The notes under the pieces are model-generated. The model was not told the origin of the DNA. It ran no database searches and saw nothing but the letters and a program-made list of their open reading frames with translations. Shown here piece by piece: positions 14,010 to 21,167 of a stretch of 29,134 bases of DNA; within the stretch, counting starts at the first letter, position 1; each line of letters begins with the position of its first letter. A program made the translations under genes and the position numbers. The stretch comes from CAYJHC01 sp964369805 (GTDB taxonomy: Bacteria > Bacillota > Clostridia > Peptostreptococcales > Anaerovoracaceae). Location of the stretch: positions 1-29,134 of the forward strand of contig CAYJFM010000027.1 in NCBI GenBank assembly GCA_964369805.1, read 5' to 3'.

Positions 14010-15845
14010 ATGAGTAGATTAGAACTTGTTACTGAACAGCAATCAAAAATAATCCTAGAGGGCCTTTATAAAGACTTAGAGAGAAGAATTGAGTCAAGCC
14101 CTCCTGGCCTTTGTCCAGTAGATATGGCTAGAGCTTTTTTAGAGCTCTGTCATGCCCAAACATGTGGTAAATGTACACCATGTAGAGTAGGACTTGGTCA
14201 GCTAGGATATTTGATAACTGATGTTCTGGAAGGAAGAGCGACACTGGATACGTTACGGACTATGGAAAAAACAGCTGAAACTATTATTAACACAGCAGAT
14301 TGTGCCATTGGATATGAAGCGGCAAACATGGTGTACAAAGGTTTAAAAGGGTATAGAGAGGACTACATTGAACACATTACCTATGGAAGATGCGTCTGTT
14401 CATATAGTCAACCTGTACCTTGTGTATCGAGATGTCCGTCAGGGGTTGACGTACCAGGATATATTGCTCTTATTAGCGAAAAACGATATGCAGATGCAAT
14501 AAAACTTATAAGAAAAGATAATCCGTTTCCAACTACCTGTGGATTTATATGTGAGCACCCATGTGAAACTCACTGTAGAAGAAATATGATGGATGACAGC
14601 ATTAATATTAGAGGTCTTAAGCGTATGGCAGCAGACTATGCTGGAGAAGTAGAACCACCAAAGTGTATGCCTTCAACAGGTAAAACAGTAGCTATTGTAG
14701 GTGGTGGACCTGGTGGTATGAGTGCCGCTTACTACTTACAACTTATGGGTCATAAGGTTACAGTCTATGAAATGCTACCTAAGTTAGGTGGAATGCTTAG
14801 ATATGGAATCCCTAATTATAGGTTGCCTAAAGATCGGTTAGAAGACGATATGAATGCAATTCTAAAGACTGGCGTTGAAGTAAAATATGGCGTTAAAGTA
14901 GGAGAGGGAGAAGATGTTACTTTACACAAACTAAAAGAAGAGTATGATGCTGTTCTTATAACTATTGGTGCAAGTATAGATAAAAAACTTGGTATTAAAG
15001 GTGAGGATGCTAAAGGCGTTACTTCTGCTGTTCAATTCTTGAGAGCTGTTGGTAAAGAGGAAATAGAGGATTTAACTGGTAAAGAAGTGGCTGTTATTGG
15101 TGGGGGAAATGTTTCTATGGATGCAGTTAGAACCGCTGTTAGAATGGGTGCCAAAAAAGTTAGCATTGTTTATCGAAGACGAATTGCTGATATGACAGCT
15201 CTTCCTGATGAAATAGAGGGCGCAATTGCTGAAGGAGTAGAGATACAAAAAATGATGTCTCCTAAGGAAATTGTTGTTGAAGAAGGTAAAGTAAAAGGAC
15301 TTTATGTAGAACCTCAAATGGTAAGCTCAATTGTAGATGGAAGGGCTTCTATAAAGAAAACAGGAGAACCTAATACTTTTATTCCTTGCGACTTACTTAT
15401 TGTAGCAGCTGGTCAAGAAATTGAAATTAATCATTTTGAAGAATCAGGAGTAGATATTCACAGAGGCAAAATTACAACTACAAAAACAGGAGCCTTAGAA
15501 AATATGACTGGCGTTTTTGCTGGTGGTGATTGTGTTAGTGGCCCTTCTACAGTGATTAATGCAGTTGCCGCTGCAAAAGTTGTAGCAGCAAACATTGATG
15601 AGTACTTAGGGTATAATCATGAAATTTCTTGTGATGTTGAAGTTCCTCTTCCAAACCTTGATGATAGAACACCATGTGGCAGGGTTAATATGATTGAAAG
15701 AGAAGCTGGAGAAAGAATTAAAGACTTTGAAGGAGTAGAGAATTGTATGTCGGTGACTGAGGCTGATCAAGAAGCATCTAGATGCTTAAGATGTGATCAC
15801 TTTGGATTCGGAATCTTCAAAGGAGGAAGGGAGAAAGTATGGTAA
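14010..15845 (+). CDS. Hydrogenase-associated NAD(P)H flavoprotein: NuoF-type Fe-S domain fused to GltD/NfnB-type oxidoreductase
   Basis: This 611-aa electron-transfer subunit is predicted to pass electrons between NAD(P)H and the adjacent [FeFe] hydrogenase. Residues 38-122 match only the C-terminal Fe-S domain of NuoF/HydB (CGKCTPC, C52/C55/C58, and C98). The usual FMN/NADH-binding part is absent. Residues 128-210 are a GltD-like double [4Fe-4S] domain (C130, C138, C142, C177, C181, C185, C189). The FAD motif GGGPGG is near 231. The second nucleotide motif is IGGGNVSMDA near 363 with VYRRR at 387-391, a pattern usual for NADPH. The C-terminus has a lone CLRC. The start is the ATG after AAAGGAGAAA; an in-frame ATG at 13926 lacks a ribosome binding site. 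It overlaps hydA by 7 nt. Confidence 0.87.
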   Translation: MSRLELVTEQQSKIILEGLYKDLERRIESSPPGLCPVDMARAFLELCHAQTCGKCTPCRVGLGQLGYLITDVLEGRATLDTLRTMEKTAETIINTADCAIGYEAANMVYKGLKGYREDYIEHITYGRCVCSYSQPVPCVSRCPSGVDVPGYIALISEKRYADAIKLIRKDNPFPTTCGFICEHPCETHCRRNMMDDSINIRGLKRMAADYAGEVEPPKCMPSTGKTVAIVGGGPGGMSAAYYLQLMGHKVTVYEMLPKLGGMLRYGIPNYRLPKDRLEDDMNAILKTGVEVKYGVKVGEGEDVTLHKLKEEYDAVLITIGASIDKKLGIKGEDAKGVTSAVQFLRAVGKEEIEDLTGKEVAVIGGGNVSMDAVRTAVRMGAKKVSIVYRRRIADMTALPDEIEGAIAEGVEIQKMMSPKEIVVEEGKVKGLYVEPQMVSSIVDGRASIKKTGEPNTFIPCDLLIVAAGQEIEINHFEESGVDIHRGKITTTKTGALENMTGVFAGGDCVSGPSTVINAVAAAKVVAANIDEYLGYNHEISCDVEVPLPNLDDRTPCGRVNMIEREAGERIKDFEGVENCMSVTEADQEASRCLRCDHFGFGIFKGGREKVW

Positions 15846-17566
15846 ACTTAACTATAGATAATATACAGGTACAAGTAGAAGAAAACACTACCATTATGGA
15901 AGCTGCAGAAAAAATTGGCATTCCTATTCCTTCTCTTTGCTATCTAAAAGAAATAAATGAAATTGCTGCATGTAGAGTGTGTGTAGTTGAACTTGAAGGG
16001 AAAGACAAGCTGATTACTGCATGTAATAATACAGCAGAGGAAGGCATGGTAATATTTACAAATAGTCCTAAGGTACGAAATGATAGGAAGGTAAATGTAG
16101 AGCTGATTCTGTCACAACATAACAGTACCTGCGTATCTTGCGTAAGAAGTGGTAACTGTTCTCTTCAAAAGATTTCAAATGATCTTAATATTCAAGAATT
16201 GCCATACGTCTGTAAGCCTGAAAAAAATGTATGGGATAGGACTTTTCCACTAATTAGAAATGCAGATAAGTGTATTAAATGTATGAGATGTATTCAAGTT
16301 TGTGATAAGATACAAGATCTTGGAGTGTGGGATGTTGAAAGTACAGGTTCTAGAACAACAATTAATGTTTCAAAATGTAGAGATATTCGAGAGGCAGATT
16401 GTTCTTTATGTGGGCAATGTATAACCCACTGTCCTGTAGGGGCTTTAGTTGCTAGAGATGATACTTCTAAGATTTGGGATGCCATTGATGATCCTGAACA
16501 AATTGTTATAGCTCAGGTAGCACCAGCAGTTCGAGCTGCTTGGGGAGAACAAATTGGCCTTGAAAAGGGAACAGCTACTATAGGCAAAATGCTAGATGCC
16601 CTTAAAAAAATGGGAGTTGACTATGCATTTGATACTACGTTTTCAGCAGATCTTACAATTATGGAAGAAGGAACTGAATTTGTAAAAAGGTTTAGTGATG
16701 GTGACTTAGCAAACAGACCTATGTTTACATCTTGCTGTCCTGGCTGGGTTAGGTATATAAAAACTGAATTTCCTCATATGTTAAGTTCACTCTCTTCTGC
16801 AAAATCACCACAACAAATGTTTGGTTCTGTAATGAAAACCTATTTTGCTGAGAAACTAGATGTAGATCCAAAAAAAATTACAACTATTTCAATAATGCCC
16901 TGTGTAGCTAAAAAAGATGAGAGTGAGATGGAGCTTTATTATGGTGAATTTGCTGGAAATAATATAGATATAGTTATTACCACACGAGAGTTAAACAGAA
17001 TGATAAAGACTGCTCATATTAATCCTCAAACTTTAGAAGATATTAATGCGGATAGTGTAATGCAAGATATATCAGGGGCAGGAGTTATTTTTGGAGCTAC
17101 TGGCGGTGTAATGGAAGCAGCCTTAAGATCAGCATACTTTCTGATTATGGGTGAAAACCCACCAGTTGATGCTTTTACTGCAGTGAGAAGTTCTGGGTTT
17201 AACTGTAATGAAGGGGTTTCAGAAGGCGAGTACAAGGTAGGAGATTTAACTGTTAAAGTTGCAGCTGTAAGCGGATTAGGTAATACAAGGAAACTTATAA
17301 AACAAATCGAAAAAGGTGAAGTGCACTATGATTTTGTTGAAGTTATGGCTTGCCCTGGAGGCTGTGTTGGCGGCGGAGGTCAGCCAATTCATGATGGTAA
17401 AGAATGTGCATACACAAGAGGTCAAGAACTTTATCAATTGGATGAAAATATGCCAATTAGATATTCACATGAAAATCCAGATGTGTTAAAACTCTATGAA
17501 GAGTACTTAGGTTCTCCTAATTCACATAAGGCGCATGTTTTACTCCATACTGAGCATAAACTATAA
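15839..17566 (+). CDS. hydA: [FeFe] hydrogenase catalytic subunit, group A
   Basis: This 575-aa enzyme reduces protons or oxidises H2 in the cytoplasm. Its layout resembles Clostridium pasteurianum CpI. A [2Fe-2S] domain has C34, C45, C48 and C62. A His-Cys3 cluster has H94, C98, C101 and C107. Two ferredoxin clusters have C145/C148/C151/C155 and C188/C191/C194/C198. The H-cluster motifs are TSCCPGW (C299, C300), MPCVAKKDE (C355) and EVMACPGGCVGGGGQP (C505, C509), followed by the small-subunit-like C-terminus. All catalytic residues are present. Translation is coupled to the flavoprotein gene. No NuoE-like HydC and no HydEFG maturases are in the window, so the canonical HydABC bifurcating trimer is not encoded here. 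Confidence 0.96.
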   Translation: MVNLTIDNIQVQVEENTTIMEAAEKIGIPIPSLCYLKEINEIAACRVCVVELEGKDKLITACNNTAEEGMVIFTNSPKVRNDRKVNVELILSQHNSTCVSCVRSGNCSLQKISNDLNIQELPYVCKPEKNVWDRTFPLIRNADKCIKCMRCIQVCDKIQDLGVWDVESTGSRTTINVSKCRDIREADCSLCGQCITHCPVGALVARDDTSKIWDAIDDPEQIVIAQVAPAVRAAWGEQIGLEKGTATIGKMLDALKKMGVDYAFDTTFSADLTIMEEGTEFVKRFSDGDLANRPMFTSCCPGWVRYIKTEFPHMLSSLSSAKSPQQMFGSVMKTYFAEKLDVDPKKITTISIMPCVAKKDESEMELYYGEFAGNNIDIVITTRELNRMIKTAHINPQTLEDINADSVMQDISGAGVIFGATGGVMEAALRSAYFLIMGENPPVDAFTAVRSSGFNCNEGVSEGEYKVGDLTVKVAAVSGLGNTRKLIKQIEKGEVHYDFVEVMACPGGCVGGGGQPIHDGKECAYTRGQELYQLDENMPIRYSHENPDVLKLYEEYLGSPNSHKAHVLLHTEHKL

Positions 17567-17620
17567 AAAACTACTAAATAGTGTTACTAAAATTGTAGTG
17601 ATCTCTAAAAGTTAGATTTT

Positions 17621-17656
17621 TAGTGAAGCGGTATTTTACTGCTTCACTATTTTTAT
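17621..17656 (+). terminator. Intrinsic terminator after hydA
   Basis: A 13-bp stem, TAGTGAAGCGGTA / TACTGCTTCACTA (one G-T pair), with a TTT loop, is followed by TTTTTA. Confidence 0.9.
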
Positions 17657-17666
17657 GTCTATTTTC

Positions 17667-17695
17667 TTGTAATGCTATCAATCTGCTTGTATAAT
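17667..17695 (+). promoter_or_regulatory. Sigma-A promoter of the condensation-like / DUF6320 operon
   Basis: TTGTAA (17667-17672) and TATAAT (17690-17695) are 17 bp apart. The predicted start near 17702 places the tandem 21-bp repeat at the very beginning of the transcript and excludes a start codon at 17672. Confidence 0.75.
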
Positions 17696-17707
17696 TACAA
17701 TACAAGC

Positions 17708-17749
17708 AAAGTACTGTTGCCATTTAGTAAAGTACTATTGCCATTTAGA
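17708..17749 (+). repeat. Tandem 21-bp direct repeat at the transcript start
   Basis: AAAGTACTGTTGCCATTTAG+T (17708-17728) is followed immediately by AAAGTACTATTGCCATTTAG+A (17729-17749). The two copies differ at two positions. The 21-bp period equals two helical turns, so two protein monomers would bind one face of the DNA. It is a candidate operator just downstream of the promoter. Confidence 0.8.
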
Positions 17750-17764
17750 AAGGCATATTTTTTT

Positions 17765-19057
17765 ATGAAAAATTATAATAAACTAGACGCAGTTGCGAAG
17801 TTATTTCCTTCTGTTACAAATAAAAGTAACTCCTCTGTTTTTCGAGTGTCAGTGGTTCTTAAGGAAGAAATTAAGCCAGAGACTTTGCAACTTGCAGTAA
17901 ATATGATTTACGAAAGATACTCTTTGTTTTTTTTGCATCTTAGACGAGGAGTATTTTGGAATTATTTTGATGCTAATTTTGTTCACTTTACAATAGATGA
18001 GGAAAGGCAGTCACCTTGTAGCAGTATTCTCTCTCACGAGAATAGAGGCTATATTATTAAAGTTCTGTATTATAAAAATAGGATTTCTGTAGAGGCTTTT
18101 CATTCAATAACTGATGGTAACGGAATAGTTGAATTTGTAAAGTCATTACTTTACTATTACTTAACAATTTTACATGGGGAGTTAGATCATCAAAACAAAG
18201 TGCTACTGTTCGATGAAAGTGAAAGAAATGATGAGGATAGTTTTAATAAACACTTTAATAAAGTAAAGAGGCCAAAACATTATAGGAACAAAGAATACTA
18301 TAAAGAATCTAAAAACTCCTTTAGAATCAAAGGAAAGAAATTTAAAGGAGGGGGTAATAGTGTTGTGACTGCTAACTTACCTTTAGATGAAGTTAAAAGT
18401 TATTGCAAATCCCTTAACTGTAGCGTCACAGCTTTCTTTGTAACTAGTATAATTTTTAGTATTTATAAAGAAAAACAATGCAAAACAAAAAGCAATGCTC
18501 CAATTGTAATTGCAATACCTGTCAACTTACGTAAACTCTTTAATTCTAAGACTTTAAAGAACTTCATCGGTGTAGTTAATGTAGGTTATGAAATGAATGA
18601 AGATTCGGATTTTGACTCAGTTCTTATATCTGTAAGTAATCAGCTTAAGCTAACAAATGACACTGACTATTTAGGAAAATTTTCTGAAGACAAACTAAAA
18701 CTTTCAAAAAGCATTATTTCTAGATACACACCTTTAATTGTAAAAAATATGATAGTGCCTATTGGGTTTAGATTAAAGGGAGAGCTAAAAAAAACCATGA
18801 CAATTTCTAATGTTGGTAAGTTTGATTTTCCCGATGATGTTAGCAAATATATTGAGCAGGCTGAAATTTTACTATACCCAACTGTTAAAAGTCCGATTAA
18901 TTGTACTGTTTCATCCTTCGAAAACAAACTGACTATTAGCTTTACAAGGTCAATTACTGATGAATCAATAATTAGAGAGTTTTTTAAATCTATCGTAGAA
19001 ATGACTAGTATAGATGTGGAAGTTTATTCTAATCAGTGGGGGGATAAATATGAATAA
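17765..19057 (+). CDS. Condensation/acyltransferase-fold protein (alcohol acetyltransferase-like)
   Basis: This 430-aa protein resembles the chloramphenicol-acetyltransferase/condensation-domain fold. The motif HSITDG at residues 113-118 fits the catalytic HxxxDG pattern, where the histidine activates an acceptor hydroxyl or amine for acyl transfer. A second conserved block, IVIAIPVNLRKLF near residue 245, is typical of this fold. No signal peptide or membrane segment is seen. The substrate is unknown; acetylation of an alcohol or assembly of a small lipid or peptide are possible. The start is the ATG at 17765, with a weak AGAAAGGC ribosome binding site. The next gene overlaps by 8 nt, and this pairing with DUF6320 recurs in Clostridia to my knowledge. 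Confidence 0.75.
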   Translation: MKNYNKLDAVAKLFPSVTNKSNSSVFRVSVVLKEEIKPETLQLAVNMIYERYSLFFLHLRRGVFWNYFDANFVHFTIDEERQSPCSSILSHENRGYIIKVLYYKNRISVEAFHSITDGNGIVEFVKSLLYYYLTILHGELDHQNKVLLFDESERNDEDSFNKHFNKVKRPKHYRNKEYYKESKNSFRIKGKKFKGGGNSVVTANLPLDEVKSYCKSLNCSVTAFFVTSIIFSIYKEKQCKTKSNAPIVIAIPVNLRKLFNSKTLKNFIGVVNVGYEMNEDSDFDSVLISVSNQLKLTNDTDYLGKFSEDKLKLSKSIISRYTPLIVKNMIVPIGFRLKGELKKTMTISNVGKFDFPDDVSKYIEQAEILLYPTVKSPINCTVSSFENKLTISFTRSITDESIIREFFKSIVEMTSIDVEVYSNQWGDKYE

Positions 19058-19721
19058 ATGTAGTAAATGTAATGTATTTGTGCATGAGAGTGAACCCTTA
19101 TGTCCTCTGTGTTATGAAGAAATGCCTGAAACAAAGCCTAGTGTTGTTGAATATCCTTCATACAATCAGATTTCAAAGGTTTCATCACCTCTAAGAAACA
19201 TACCTCATTTTGCAGGCATTACAGCAACGATTATTTGCATATTTATAAATATTTTTACTCATGATAAGGGAGAAATTATCTGGGTTGTTCCAACTGGAGC
19301 TTCTGTGCTGTTTGCTCTAGGTATTTATATGTTAGCTAGATCTCAATTTCATCGTTTTGGAGAAAAGATTTTATATGGGTACGTGATGTTTGCAGTATTC
19401 ATAATTGTAATTGATTTTTCAACAAAAATGTTATTTTGGTCTACAGATTTTGTGTTTCCTTTTGCAACTCTAGTTATTTTAATATATTTTACATATTTAT
19501 CACTACGAAGCAAAAGTACTTTTTCAGAGTACTTTGGATATTTGATAACTATAACCTTAATTAGTTTATCATCCATCCTGTTTTATATGCTAGACTTATA
19601 TAATTATACTTGGGGATCTTTCATAACTATTTTAAGTTGTGTAATAATAGTTTTGGCCCTATATCTTTTTGCGGATAAAAGTCTTAAAGAAGAGGTTAAG
19701 AAAAGGTTTCATAGCAAGTAA
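19050..19721 (+). CDS. DUF6320-type membrane protein with N-terminal zinc ribbon
   Basis: This 223-aa protein of unknown function has an N-terminal zinc ribbon with cysteines C4, C7, C18 and C21 (CSKC ... CPLC). A short linker is followed by about six closely spaced hydrophobic segments from residue 55 onward, and the basic C-terminus ends KKRFHSK. This arrangement matches the DUF6320 family as I recall it. It overlaps the condensation-like gene (ATGAATAA), with GGGGGGAT as ribosome binding site, which implies coupled translation and a shared membrane-associated process. The earlier in-frame ATG at 19014 lies inside the preceding gene and has no ribosome binding site. Confidence 0.75.
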   Translation: MNKCSKCNVFVHESEPLCPLCYEEMPETKPSVVEYPSYNQISKVSSPLRNIPHFAGITATIICIFINIFTHDKGEIIWVVPTGASVLFALGIYMLARSQFHRFGEKILYGYVMFAVFIIVIDFSTKMLFWSTDFVFPFATLVILIYFTYLSLRSKSTFSEYFGYLITITLISLSSILFYMLDLYNYTWGSFITILSCVIIVLALYLFADKSLKEEVKKRFHSK

Positions 19722-19759
19722 TAAATCAATTAAAAAACCAACGAATTTGTAGTTTTTTG

Positions 19760-19789
19760 TTGACAATAATTACGGTTTTGTGGTATATT
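19760..19789 (+). promoter_or_regulatory. Sigma-A promoter of rplU-rpmA
   Basis: TTGACA (19760-19765) and TATATT (19784-19789) are 18 bp apart, and TGG before the -10 gives an extended -10. The predicted start is near 19796, just before the leader hairpin. Confidence 0.8.
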
Positions 19790-19797
19790 AAATAAGT

Positions 19798-19858
19798 TAG
19801 CCGCACTGATAAGGTTTATTTGAGTTAGTAAATTTCTTACTACACCTTAAAATGGCGA
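19798..19858 (+). promoter_or_regulatory. L21-leader-like structured 5' UTR
   Basis: The leader can fold into a long hairpin: GCC (19800-19802) with GGC (19854-19856), an internal loop, AAGGT (19811-19815) with ACCTT (19844-19848), and an apical TAGTAA (19826-19831) with TTACTA (19837-19842). Its place between the promoter and rplU, its size and its position before the ribosome binding site fit the L21 leader family of Firmicutes, thought to mediate autoregulation by ribosomal protein. Assignment rests on position and fold, not on a covariance search. Confidence 0.6.
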
Positions 19859-19882
19859 GACTGGACAGAGGAGGAACATTAA

Positions 19883-20356
19883 ATGTACGCAGTAATTAAA
19901 ACTGGCGGAAAACAGTACAGAGTTGCAGCAGGCGACACTATCACTGTTGAGAAGCTAAATGTAGAAGCAGGACAAGCTATTACTTTTGACGAAGTATTAG
20001 TAATGGGTGAAGGCGCTGATCTAAAGGTTGGAGCTCCATTCGTTGAAGGTGCTGTAGTAAACGGTGAAGTAGTAGAAAATGGTAAAGGCGAAAAAGTAAT
20101 CATCTTTAAGCACAAGCCTAAAAAAGACTACAAAAAGAAACAAGGTCACAGACAACCATACACAATGGTTAAGATCACTGGTTTCAATGGTGAAGTAGCT
20201 GCTCCAGCAGCACCAGCTAAAGAAGAAGGTAAAGAAGACCTATCTTCACTGAAGAAAAGCGAGTTACTTGACTTAGCTGCTTCAAAAAATATTAAAGTAA
20301 GTGCATCAGCTACTAAAGGCGCAATCATTGAAGCCATAGAAGCTGAAACAAAATAG
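19883..20356 (+). CDS. rplU: 50S ribosomal protein L21 with SAP/Rho-N-like C-terminal extension
   Basis: Residues 1-103 are a normal L21: MYAVIKTGGKQYRV at the start, then HKPKKDYKKKQGHRQPYT and VKITGF at the end of the core. Residues 104-157 are extra: an Ala/Pro/Lys/Glu-rich linker followed by a small helical module (LSSLKKSELLDLAASKNI ... KGAIIEAIE). The module resembles the SAP/HeH and Rho N-terminal nucleic-acid-binding motifs. Typical L21 proteins are about 102-105 aa. The start follows the strong GAGGAGG site. rpmA begins 13 nt downstream; the ysxB/prp gene usually between them in Firmicutes is missing. Confidence 0.96.
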   Translation: MYAVIKTGGKQYRVAAGDTITVEKLNVEAGQAITFDEVLVMGEGADLKVGAPFVEGAVVNGEVVENGKGEKVIIFKHKPKKDYKKKQGHRQPYTMVKITGFNGEVAAPAAPAKEEGKEDLSSLKKSELLDLAASKNIKVSASATKGAIIEAIEAETK

Positions 20357-20369
20357 GAGGTGAGAATCC

Positions 20370-20630
20370 ATGGCAAGTAAAAAAGGTGTAGGTAGTTCCA
20401 AGAATGGTAGAGATAGTGAATCTAAACGTCTAGGAGTGAAAAGAGGCGACGGACAGGTTGTAACTGCCGGAAGCATTCTCGTAAGACAAAGAGGAACAAA
20501 GTTCCACCCTGGTAACAATGTAGGTATTGGTGGAGATGACACTCTATTCGCTAAAATCGATGGAGCTGTTAAATTCGAAAGATACGACAAAACAAGAAAG
20601 CAAGTAAGCGTATACCCAAGAGAAGCATAG
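20370..20630 (+). CDS. rpmA: 50S ribosomal protein L27, without cleavable N-terminal extension
   Basis: This 86-aa L27 stabilises tRNA substrates at the peptidyl-transferase centre through its N-terminal tail. The protein starts MASKKGVGSSKNGRD, the mature form. Most Firmicutes encode an extra peptide of about nine residues ending in a Phe-rich site that the protease Prp removes. Here an in-frame TGA stands three codons before the ATG (20361-20363), so no longer form can be made. The ribosome binding site is TAGGAGGTGA. The missing extension agrees with the missing prp gene. A terminator follows at 20660-20697. Confidence 0.97.
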   Translation: MASKKGVGSSKNGRDSESKRLGVKRGDGQVVTAGSILVRQRGTKFHPGNNVGIGGDDTLFAKIDGAVKFERYDKTRKQVSVYPREA

Positions 20631-20659
20631 TCTTAGCTTAATACGAAAATTTGATTAGT

Positions 20660-20697
20660 ATAGACAGATGTGGTTATCCATATCTGTCTATTTCTTT
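20660..20697 (+). terminator. Intrinsic terminator after rpmA
   Basis: A long stem, ATAGACAGATGTGG / CCATATCTGTCTAT, with a TTAT loop, is followed by TTCTTT. The T-run is interrupted by one C, so some read-through is possible. Confidence 0.75.
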
Positions 20698-20709
20698 GAG
20701 TGCATTTTG

Positions 20710-20739
20710 TTGTATGCATCTATACTTTTAGTGTATAAT
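20710..20739 (+). promoter_or_regulatory. Sigma-A promoter of crcB-obg
   Basis: TTGTAT (20710-20715) and TATAAT (20734-20739) are 18 bp apart. The predicted start near 20746 lies downstream of the in-frame ATG at 20742, which rules that ATG out as the crcB start. Confidence 0.7.
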
Positions 20740-20777
20740 AAATGTGTATAAGAAAAATTAAGGGGGTAAGTAAAGCA

Positions 20778-21155
20778 TTGACTAATTTTATTATAGTAGG
20801 CCTTGGCGGCTTTATAGGTTGCTGTCTTAGGTATGGAGTTACTTTATTATTTCCAACAGCAATTTTTCCATTTGCCACCCTTATTTCAAATATTTGTGCA
20901 GGTTTTTTAATTGGAATATATCTCGGAATAGAAGGAGAATATCAGATAAATAATGAATCTCTTTCACTTTTTATTAAAACTGGAATGCTAGGCGGACTGT
21001 CTACTTTCTCTAGCTTTAATATTGAGACTATAAATCTGTTTGAAAATGGGCACTTGCTACACGCAGGAGGAAATATATTATTTAATGTTACACTAAGTCT
21101 TATAGGTGCAGCTTTAGGGCTCTTTCTTATTAGGCTTATAGCGGGAAATCGATAG
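20778..21155 (+). CDS. crcB: Fluoride exporter CrcB/Fluc
   Basis: This 125-aa protein with four membrane segments forms a fluoride-selective channel that lowers cytoplasmic fluoride. The family motifs are GGFIGCCLRYG near the N-terminus, FPFATLISNICAGFLIG with the conserved asparagine, and GMLGGLSTFSSFNIE near residue 76. The start is TTG, 6 nt after AGGGGGTAAG; it gives the normal length. Only one copy is seen, whereas many Firmicutes carry tandem heteromeric pairs, so a dual-topology homodimer is expected. No fluoride riboswitch motif is seen in the leader. obg follows after 12 nt, so a fluoride exporter heads the obg operon. Confidence 0.9.
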   Translation: MTNFIIVGLGGFIGCCLRYGVTLLFPTAIFPFATLISNICAGFLIGIYLGIEGEYQINNESLSLFIKTGMLGGLSTFSSFNIETINLFENGHLLHAGGNILFNVTLSLIGAALGLFLIRLIAGNR

Positions 21156-21167
21156 AGAGGAAAAAAT

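Noticed and set aside
17672..17764. Start of the condensation-like protein at 17672, which would translate the tandem repeat as KVLLPF-SKVLLPF
   Set aside because: That ATG lies inside the promoter (its -35 box ends at 17672), so it is not transcribed; the repeat is better read as a DNA or leader element.
19732..19758. Terminator between the DUF6320 gene and rplU
   Set aside because: AAAAAAC / GTTTTTT can pair, but the stem is almost only A-T with a 13-nt loop; too weak to call.
20742..20777. ATG start for crcB at 20742
   Set aside because: It would lie at or before the predicted transcription start and has no ribosome binding site; TTG 20778 with AGGGGGT gives the normal family length.
20641..20777. 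Fluoride riboswitch before crcB
   Set aside because: None of the conserved crcB-motif segments can be seen; the region holds a terminator, a promoter and a short leader.
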